From: Haemophilus parainfluenzae
GTDB lineage: Bacteria > Pseudomonadota > Gammaproteobacteria > Enterobacterales > Pasteurellaceae
Length of the DNA stretch: 64,000 nt
Assembly: GCF_003252795.1 (NCBI RefSeq)
Contig: NZ_QEPQ01000001.1
Coordinates: 248,001 to 312,000 of the forward strand
Direction: 5' to 3'
Of this stretch, positions 58,115-64,000 are shown piece after piece. Made by a program: the position numbers and the translations under genes. The notes under the pieces were generated by a model. That model was not told where the DNA came from. It searched no databases and saw only the letters and a program-made list of their open reading frames with translations. Numbering within the stretch: the stretch's first letter is position 1; each line of letters begins with the position of its first letter.

Positions 58115-58466
58115 GGAGTTGAACCCGCGTCCGAAATTACTCTACCTTCAGTACTACACGTTTAGTCTCGTCTTTAATTTCACTTAAGCATGCGGACAGA
58201 CACGCTAAACTTAAGCTAGTTTGATTCAATTTAGTGCTTCGATCCTCAAACGGTGGCTTCCACACGATCTCGTTTTGGTTTGACTCCGCTTTATCCCCGT
58301 CTTACGAGCGGAAGCTGGGGAGCGAAGGCTATGAGCAGGTTATTAAGCTGCTAAAGCGTATTGTTCGTCGTTTGCGACTATTTTTTTGCGGTTTATTTAC
58401 GAGGCCTACCGCACCTCGACGTGCACCTTGGGCTTCGCTAATCCCGTCGAATCCAGAATCAGCCCC
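58101..58466 (-). ncRNA. ssrA: tmRNA
   Basis: 366 nt. The 5' end GGGGCTGATTCTGGATTCGA (58466 leftward) and the 3' end AGCTCCACCA pair as the tRNA-like domain, with T-loop GGTTCAACTCC. The resume codon and tag (A)NDEQYALAA followed by TAA are read at 58375-58343. tmRNA frees stalled ribosomes and tags truncated proteins. Open frames within it, including one on the plus strand (58234-58536), are not genes. It is the integration site of the adjacent element. Confidence 0.97.
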
Positions 58467-58573
58467 AAAATCGTTCGGCAGTTTATCAAAAAATCCAAGA
58501 AAGGAAAAGAAGCTATTTATTAACCTAAGAAGTTAGGGTAAAATTTTGCCACTTTTTAATAAGGAATCGAATA

Positions 58574-59071
58574 ATGAAAACATTAAAATCTCTGACCGCA
58601 CTTTCATTAGGTGCATTATGTTTAGCATTTAACACACAAGTTATTGCAAAAGAAGCAACACCCGCAAAAACAACACAAGCAACTCAACAAGTGACAAAAG
58701 CGAGTGATAACATTGACAAATATCTTGCCATCAATATTGGTAATCGTGAAATGGTGGTTGATGAAAATGGCCAAGCATTAAGTGCATTCAAACATGAAAT
58801 CACTAACATTGGTCAAAAACCAATCAAAAACATTCAATGGGTGGGCGTATATGTGAATAACCGTAAAGTTATTTACAGCCAAGATATGCAAATCAATTTA
58901 GAAACTCCATTACAACCGGGTAAATCCATCAATATTAATTTACAAATTCCGTTTGTTCAATTGGCTGAAGATGCTCGTAAAGTCTTTATGAACCAACAAG
59001 AAAAAATTGATGTTTATCCTATTGAACGCGTTATCCTGTTTGGTGATAAAACCGTTCTTTCTGATCGTTAA
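58574..59071 (+). CDS. Secreted protein of unknown function
   Basis: 165 residues with a signal peptide (MKTLKSLTALSLGALCLAFN, likely cut after VIA-K). The body is low in Cys and rich in beta-strand patterns (FKHEITNIGQKPIKNIQWVG, then LQIPFVQLAEDARKVF), compatible with an Ig-like or Fn3-like fold. No family recognised. A ribosome site (AAGGA) precedes the ATG and a clear terminator follows, so the gene is real. An uptake signal overlaps the signal-peptide codons. Confidence 0.75.
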   Translation: MKTLKSLTALSLGALCLAFNTQVIAKEATPAKTTQATQQVTKASDNIDKYLAINIGNREMVVDENGQALSAFKHEITNIGQKPIKNIQWVGVYVNNRKVIYSQDMQINLETPLQPGKSININLQIPFVQLAEDARKVFMNQQEKIDVYPIERVILFGDKTVLSDR

Positions 59072-59082
59072 TTTTCTTATCT

Positions 59083-59101
59083 AGCCCACGTAATGTGGGC
59101 T
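59083..59101 (+). terminator. Hairpin terminator
   Basis: AGCCCAC / GTGGGCT with a five-base loop and T run. Confidence 0.85.
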
Positions 59102-59180
59102 TTTTAATAACTGTATACTTGAACAGTTATTTTCTTTTCGATATACTAAAAACACGCCTAATTTTGACCGCACTTATAGC

Positions 59181-60248
59181 ATGAACTCCACCCGAAAAAT
59201 TATTCACATTGATATGGATTGCTTTTATGCCTCTGTTGAAATCCGTGAAAATCCAACGCTACAGGGCAAACCTGTCGCAGTGGGTGGTAGTTCTCGACAA
59301 CGTGGTGTGCTCACTACCTGTAATTACGAGGCTCGAAAATTTGGGCTACACAGTGCGATGCCTACGGCACAAGCCATCAAAAAATGCCCTAATCTGATTT
59401 TAGTGCCAGTTAATATGCCGCTTTATAAACAGGTATCCGCACAAATTCATCAGATCTTTCAACGCTATACTTCTATCATTGAGCCACTTTCATTAGATGA
59501 AGCTTATTTGGATGTCACGGATTGTACACAATGTTCAGGATCTGCCACTTGGATCGCACAAGAAATTCGCCAAGCGATTTTTGATGAATTAAAACTGACC
59601 GCCTCAGCTGGCGTTGCCCCCCTTAAATTTCTCGCCAAAATTGCTTCCGATATGAATAAACCGAACGGACAATTTGTGATTCAACCTCATGAAGTTGAAC
59701 AATTTGTAAAAACACTGCCATTAAAAAAAATCCCTGGCGTAGGCAAAGTCACTTCTGAACGTTTATTAAAAATGGGATTAGAAACTTGCGAAGATGTACA
59801 AAAACTCGACCAATCTATTTTGTTAAATATCTTCGGTAAAATGGGCAAGCGAATTTGGGATTTTAGCCATGGCATTGATGATCGTGAAATTCAAGCGCAT
59901 CGGGAGAGAAAATCTATCGGTGTAGAACGCACTTTATCTGAAAATATTCGTCATCTCGAACAAGGTATAGCGTTGCTAGATAATCTCTATGCCGAGCTTA
60001 TTCGCCGTATTGAACGAAGTGCGCCGAATGTCCCCTTAACGGCTTTTCGCAAAATTGGGGTGAAATTAAAGTTTGAAGATTTTCAGGTGACAACCTTAGA
60101 AAAAACTGGCTTAACTTTATCGTTAGAAAGCTTTCAGCAATTACTGGAACAAATTTGGCAGCGTAGCCATGGGAAGTCTATTCGTCTTGTAGGATTACAC
60201 GTGACTTTGCCGGAAGAAAGCCATTTAGAACAAATGAGCTTGTGGTAA
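59181..60248 (+). CDS. dinB: DNA polymerase IV
   Basis: 355-residue Y-family translesion polymerase. Catalytic acidic residues in IIHIDMDCFYASVE and SLDEAYLDVT, a helix-hairpin-helix in IPGVGKVTSERLLKMG, and the little-finger domain toward the C-terminus. Full length, though the beta-clamp motif at the very end (HLEQMSLW) is short, resembling QxxLxLF types. An uptake signal lies 13 nt before the ATG; I see no SOS box. Confidence 0.95.
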   Translation: MNSTRKIIHIDMDCFYASVEIRENPTLQGKPVAVGGSSRQRGVLTTCNYEARKFGLHSAMPTAQAIKKCPNLILVPVNMPLYKQVSAQIHQIFQRYTSIIEPLSLDEAYLDVTDCTQCSGSATWIAQEIRQAIFDELKLTASAGVAPLKFLAKIASDMNKPNGQFVIQPHEVEQFVKTLPLKKIPGVGKVTSERLLKMGLETCEDVQKLDQSILLNIFGKMGKRIWDFSHGIDDREIQAHRERKSIGVERTLSENIRHLEQGIALLDNLYAELIRRIERSAPNVPLTAFRKIGVKLKFEDFQVTTLEKTGLTLSLESFQQLLEQIWQRSHGKSIRLVGLHVTLPEESHLEQMSLW

Positions 60249-60258
60249 AACAAAAAAG

Positions 60259-60326
60259 AAAATGACCGCACTTTTATTCATTCCATCCCGAGTAGGATAA
60301 CGAAAAAACAAAAGTGCGGTCATTTT
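60259..60326. terminator. Long inverted USS pair, bidirectional
   Basis: Perfect 17-bp arms (60259-60275 and 60310-60326) built around two opposed uptake signals, with a 34-nt loop, between the convergent dinB and rnpB. Confidence 0.85.
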
Positions 60327-60340
60327 TTTATGAATTTGTT

Positions 60341-60711
60341 GAGTTGGTCGATAAGCCGAGTTCTGTCGTGGACAATCATTCCTCTAGGCGACAAATTACT
60401 CTGCCGCTCAAGCAACCTACCCGAACTCTGGACGGGCCACCCATTGAGTTCCTATTTGGTCTTGCTACGAGTGGAGTTTACCTTGCTGCACGTTGTTACC
60501 AACGGCACGGTGTGCTCTTACCACACCCTTTCACCCTTACCGTTTTCACGGCGGTCTGCTCTCTGTTGCACTGGTCGTCGGCTCACGCCGCCCGGACGTT
60601 ATCCGGCACTCTGCCCTTTGTAGCTCGGACTTTCCTCTCGTTTACTTGTCCCACTAGGTCGTGCGAACACGGTTAAGGGCTTCAATAAACCAGCGATTGT
60701 CTAACCAACTC
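60341..60711 (-). ncRNA. rnpB: RNase P RNA (class A)
   Basis: About 371 nt. Its ends GAGTTGG and CCAACTC pair as helix P1. The core motifs GAGGAAAGTCC (near the 5' end) and the 3' CR V-like ACAGAACTCGGCTTATCG are present on the minus strand, as is AGCAAGGTAAACTCC. RNase P RNA cleaves tRNA leaders. Frames read through it are not genes. A canonical promoter lies directly upstream. Confidence 0.95.
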
Positions 60712-60718
60712 GCGGCGT

Positions 60719-60747
60719 AGTATAGGGGGAATTCAAAGAGCGGTCAA
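60719..60747 (-). promoter_or_regulatory. rnpB promoter
   Basis: TTGACC (60747-60742), 17-nt spacer, TATACT (60724-60719) on the minus strand, 8 bases before the RNA 5' end. The -35 overlaps a USS-like GCGGTCAAAT. Confidence 0.85.
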
Positions 60748-60836
60748 ATTTTCATTCTTATTTTTAATAACTTCCGTTAGAATAGCCCCATAAAATACGG
60801 TTATTTTCAACCGCACTTCTATCATAAGGATTTCCT

Positions 60837-61772
60837 ATGAATTATTTACAAATCGCACGAGAAACCCTTTCTGTTGAAAGCCAAGCGCTCACACAACTAA
60901 GCCAACGCTTAGGTGATGAGTTTTCTCAAGTTGTGGATCTTATCCTTGCTTGCGAAGGTCGTTTAGTTATCGGTGGTATTGGTAAATCAGGGCTAATCGG
61001 CAAAAAAATGGTGGCGACTTTTGCTTCCACGGGAACCCCAAGTTTCTTCCTTCACCCGACCGAAGCCTTTCATGGTGATTTAGGTATGTTAAAACCGATC
61101 GACATCGTGATGCTGATTTCTTATAGCGGTGAAACCGATGATGTAAATAAACTCATTCCAAGTTTGAAAAACTTTGGTAATAAAATTATTGCTTTAACCA
61201 GTAATAAAAACTCGACACTTGCTCACCATGCGGATTATGTTTTAGATATCACCGTAGAGCGTGAAGTCTGTCCAAACAACCTCGCTCCAACCACTTCTGC
61301 GTTAGTGACTTTAGCCTTAGGCGATGCCCTTGCGGTTTCATTGATTACTGCTCGCCATTTCCAACCAGCTGATTTTGCGAAATTCCATCCAGGTGGAAGT
61401 CTTGGTCGTCGTTTGTTATGCAAAGTGAAAGATCAAATGCAAACTCGCCTACCAATTACGACACCAGATACCAGCTTCACTGATTGTTTAAGCATTATGA
61501 ATGAAGGTCGTATGGGTGTGGCATTAGTGATGGAAAACCAACAACTTAAAGGCATTATTACCGATGGTGATGTGCGCCGAGCATTAACCGCTAATGGTGC
61601 TGACACGCTTAATAAAACCGCGAAAGAACTGATGACCTCGTCACCGAAAACTATTCATGAAAATGAATTCTTAGCGAAAGCGGAAGACTTGATGAAAGAG
61701 AAGAAAATCCACTCTCTTGTTGTGGTCAATGATGAAAATAATGTTGTGGGTTTAGTGGAGTTCTCAAGCTAA
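60837..61772 (+). CDS. kdsD: Arabinose 5-phosphate isomerase
   Basis: 311 residues (KpsF/GutQ family). N-terminal SIS sugar isomerase domain (GGIGKSGLIGKKMVATFAST, LISYSGETDDVNKL) and two C-terminal CBS domains (residues about 205-311). It converts ribulose 5-phosphate to arabinose 5-phosphate for Kdo. Overlaps kdsC by one base. Completes, with kdsA elsewhere in the window, the Kdo pathway up to kdsC. Confidence 0.94.
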   Translation: MNYLQIARETLSVESQALTQLSQRLGDEFSQVVDLILACEGRLVIGGIGKSGLIGKKMVATFASTGTPSFFLHPTEAFHGDLGMLKPIDIVMLISYSGETDDVNKLIPSLKNFGNKIIALTSNKNSTLAHHADYVLDITVEREVCPNNLAPTTSALVTLALGDALAVSLITARHFQPADFAKFHPGGSLGRRLLCKVKDQMQTRLPITTPDTSFTDCLSIMNEGRMGVALVMENQQLKGIITDGDVRRALTANGADTLNKTAKELMTSSPKTIHENEFLAKAEDLMKEKKIHSLVVVNDENNVVGLVEFSS

Positions 61773-62317
61773 TGATTAACGAAAAATTAAAGAAAATTAA
61801 ATTGGTCATCACCGATGTTGATGGCGTATTAACTGATGGCCTACTCCATTATGATGCAAATGGCGAAGCCATTAAAAGCTTCCATGTGCGTGATGGACTT
61901 GGTGTCAAAATGTTGATGGATGCAGGTATTCAAGTCGCCGTATTATCGGGCAGAGATTCTGCGATTCTGCGTAAGCGAATTAGTGATCTCGGAATTAAAT
62001 TGTTCTTTTTAGGTAAGCTTGAAAAAGAAAGTGCTTGTTTAGATCTCATGAAACAAGCAGGTGTTACCGCAGAACAAACTGCCTATATTGGTGATGACAG
62101 CGTCGATCTCCCTGCTTTTGCAACCTGTGGCCTTTCTTTTGCTGTGGCAGACTCTGCGCCTTATGTGCAAAATGCTGTGGATTATATACTTTCACTTGGC
62201 GGCGGGAAGGGTGCATTCCGTGAAATGTCCGATATGATTTTACATGCTCAGGGAAAAGATGAAGTCTATACTTCAGCCAAAGGCTTTTTAAAATCAGTCA
62301 AAAATATGGGACAATAA
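61772..62317 (+). CDS. kdsC: Kdo-8-phosphate phosphatase
   Basis: 181-residue HAD hydrolase of the C0 (capless) type, forming a tetramer. Nucleophile Asp in VITDVDGVLTDGLL, motif II VLSGRDSAILR, and motif III IGDDSVDLPAF. It removes the phosphate from Kdo-8-phosphate. Translation is coupled to kdsD (TAATG). Confidence 0.95.
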   Translation: MINEKLKKIKLVITDVDGVLTDGLLHYDANGEAIKSFHVRDGLGVKMLMDAGIQVAVLSGRDSAILRKRISDLGIKLFFLGKLEKESACLDLMKQAGVTAEQTAYIGDDSVDLPAFATCGLSFAVADSAPYVQNAVDYILSLGGGKGAFREMSDMILHAQGKDEVYTSAKGFLKSVKNMGQ

Positions 62318-62347
62318 CACCTATAACACTATTCAAAATACCTAAAA

Positions 62348-62386
62348 AAATAACCGCACTTTGATGATTCAAAAGTGCGGTTATTT
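62348..62386. terminator. Inverted USS pair, bidirectional
   Basis: A 15-bp perfect stem AAATAACCGCACTTT / AAAGTGCGGTTATTT with a nine-base loop, between the convergent kdsC and letB-like gene. Confidence 0.9.
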
Positions 62387-62397
62387 CTTTATATATT

Positions 62398-64000
62398 TTA
62401 TTGATTTGCCGGTAAAGCACCCGAATTCCAAGTTGGTGCTTCAGCTGGTTTCTTCACTTGCAACATAAAGCGCTGATTTGCCGTTGCTTGCGGTTGAACG
62501 ATCGTACCCGACGGAGTCGAGAACGAAATGCCCCCTTTCAACAATTGCTGTACACTACCGGTATTAAATTCAGCCCCTTTCCAACCAAGGTTGAAATCAT
62601 AGCCTGATGAAACCCAGAACTCTGAATTTTTACGTACTAAATGTTGATATTTCGGTGTAATCGCAATATGTACCAACACACGATCGCCTAAAGAATTCAA
62701 TTCAAACTTACGAACGGTTCCCACTTCAACACCTCGATAAAGCACAGGTGATCCTTCCGTTAAATTCATCGCATCACTGGTTTCCAAAATAAATGGCACG
62801 CCATTACTGTATTTATTTCGAGGTTGTGCGGTTTGCGCTAAATTAAACTGTGTTTTTGATGGACCTTTACCTAATTCAATATCAATGTAAGGCTGTAAAA
62901 GGCTATCTAAATTTTCAATTCCACCCGCTGAGATTTGTGGGGAAATCACTTTAAATACCGTACCTTCTTTTGCAATCATCCCCATATAACTTGGGTTAAT
63001 TAATGCTTTTGCTGTGATACGATTTGTTTTTTGATCAAGGGCAATCTGCTCAACTTCACCAACATTCATACCAAGATAACGCAAACTCATTCCTTTACTT
63101 AAAGCCGTTGCATCATCTGTTATTAACGTAATCACTTGCCCCGCTGATTTAGCTCTCAATTCACTTGGATAAAGTGTTTTATTTTTGCCTGAACCCGTAT
63201 TATCAAAACTAATTGCGCCTTTTAATGATCGCGCAACCGGTGAAGCCTGGATACTAATGCCTTTCGGCGTAATATCAATCTGTGCCGCACTTTCAACCCA
63301 GAATACGCTTTTATCTGTCAGAAGATCTTGATAAGCCGGATAAATATACACATCAATATCAAAATTATTAGCTTTCGGTCTTACGTTAATAATTTTACCC
63401 ACTTCAAACTGACGATAAAGCACCACAGAACCTTTGCTAATACTTGGCAAATTAGTGGAATGTAACACAATCGTTGGATTCACTAAGTTGCCCGTAACGC
63501 CTGTTTCTGCACTGCTAATATCCTTATAAAGTGGATAGGTAGAATGCGGTGCGCCACTTCCTTTTTTCGCTAAGACACGCACGCCACCTTGCAACCATTT
63601 TGATGGTGTTGCAGATTCAAAACGTAAGCCATCAATACCCAAACTCACATCAAAATTAGAGGCAGCGACAAACTGGGTGTTTTCATGAATAAGATTGCGA
63701 TATTCTGATGCAATCGCCACTTCAAATTTGACACCATCAACATTCAAGTGCTGTTTCACAATTTGCCCAATGGCAATATTGTTATAAAACACCGACTGTC
63801 CTTCCGCGATACCATAAGTCTCTGGTGCCGTTAAGGTCAAAACCAAGGTATTTGGTGCTTTGAGTAATAACTCATTTTCTCGAATGACTTCGAATTGCGT
63901 TTTGCTTTCCCCACTTCCTGGAATAATTTCGAAATAATCACCACGGAAGAATTTCTGTGGGTTAGCAATATCGCCTAAATCTAACTTACGATTTTTTAAT
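62398..64000 (-). CDS. letB: MCE-domain lipid transport protein (LetB/YebT-like), 5' part missing
   Basis: 534 codons to the right edge; the gene starts outside the window, and the ATG at 63846 is internal because the frame stays open to 64000. At least four MCE repeats are visible, each with a GxxVxYxxxxVGxV pattern: GQSVFYNNIAIGQI, GSVVLYRQFEVGKI, GMSLRYLGMNVGEV and GSPVLYRGVEVGTV. MCE rings form a periplasmic tunnel for lipids between the membranes. The number of repeats fits LetB (seven) better than PqiB (three), but the missing part prevents certainty. Confidence 0.85.
   Translation of the reverse strand, partial: LKNRKLDLGDIANPQKFFRGDYFEIIPGSGESKTQFEVIRENELLLKAPNTLVLTLTAPETYGIAEGQSVFYNNIAIGQIVKQHLNVDGVKFEVAIASEYRNLIHENTQFVAASNFDVSLGIDGLRFESATPSKWLQGGVRVLAKKGSGAPHSTYPLYKDISSAETGVTGNLVNPTIVLHSTNLPSISKGSVVLYRQFEVGKIINVRPKANNFDIDVYIYPAYQDLLTDKSVFWVESAAQIDITPKGISIQASPVARSLKGAISFDNTGSGKNKTLYPSELRAKSAGQVITLITDDATALSKGMSLRYLGMNVGEVEQIALDQKTNRITAKALINPSYMGMIAKEGTVFKVISPQISAGGIENLDSLLQPYIDIELGKGPSKTQFNLAQTAQPRNKYSNGVPFILETSDAMNLTEGSPVLYRGVEVGTVRKFELNSLGDRVLVHIAITPKYQHLVRKNSEFWVSSGYDFNLGWKGAEFNTGSVQQLLKGGISFSTPSGTIVQPQATANQRFMLQVKKPAEAPTWNSGALPANQ

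Noticed and set aside
58234-58536. Open frame of 100 codons on the plus strand
   Set aside because: It lies wholly in antisense of the tmRNA and extends into its promoter region; no ribosome site or protein character.
60314-60676. Two overlapping open frames on the plus strand
   Set aside because: Both are antisense to RNase P RNA, whose conserved motifs explain the sequence.

Overview
The window is a chromosomal segment of a Pasteurellaceae bacterium, most likely Haemophilus parainfluenzae. Three things point there: Hin-type DNA uptake signals (core AAGTGCGGT) recur throughout and often sit as inverted pairs acting as terminators; the tmRNA encodes the tag (A)NDEQYALAA known from Haemophilus; and the periplasmic Cu/Zn superoxide dismutase matches, as far as I can recall it, the H. 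parainfluenzae SodC sequence. The species call is an inference; the family call is firm.

Bases 1-41000 and 58100-64000 are mostly core genome. In order: recJ (cut by the left edge) and dsbC, divergent from prfB with its programmed +1 frameshift; ycjF and ycjX, separated by a three-gene cluster (secreted transglutaminase-like protein, MerT-like and MerP-like proteins) plus sodC; the sapABCDF peptide/haem uptake operon; a BASS-family symporter; sppA/ydjA; metX with a MetJ operator; sanA; lysC; purA; a DUF484 gene; a YedE-type transporter; ilvIH; fabB divergent from mnmC; a Sel1-repeat protein and a YwiC-like membrane protein; a RidA homologue; zapG; lolCDE with a 2-hydroxyacid dehydrogenase; kdsA-sirB1-prmC-prfA; and epmC. 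After the accessory zone come ssrA, an unknown secreted protein, dinB, rnpB, kdsD-kdsC and a large MCE-domain protein of LetB/YebT type cut by the right edge.

Bases 41000-50700 are a mosaic. They hold a frameshifted AraC regulator, a truncated ohr, fragments that look neisserial (an NnrS-like start and a GC-rich ABC ATPase piece lacking its Walker A motif), a CadD-type cadmium transporter, a secreted metallo-beta-lactamase-fold protein, GlxA-type and LysR-type regulators, and mdaB. Neisserial DNA uptake sequences occur here as hairpins beside Haemophilus uptake signals, including an exact 12-mer AG-DUS at 43717. Inside this mosaic, 46946-49918 encodes a three-gene conflict system of the ABC-three-component (ABC-3C) type: a protein with a restriction-endonuclease-like N-terminus, a small middle component, and an SMC/RecF-like ATPase. 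A hairpin and a 53-bp palindrome flank it.

Bases 50834-58114 are a 7.3-kb integrative element in the 3' end of ssrA. It has 84/85-bp att repeats, internal arm-type repeats at both ends, a P4-type tyrosine integrase next to ssrA, an AlpA-like regulator, small helix-turn-helix and unknown genes, iteron-like repeats, and a convergent restriction-modification pair. Two adjacent accessory modules therefore carry independent candidate defence systems.
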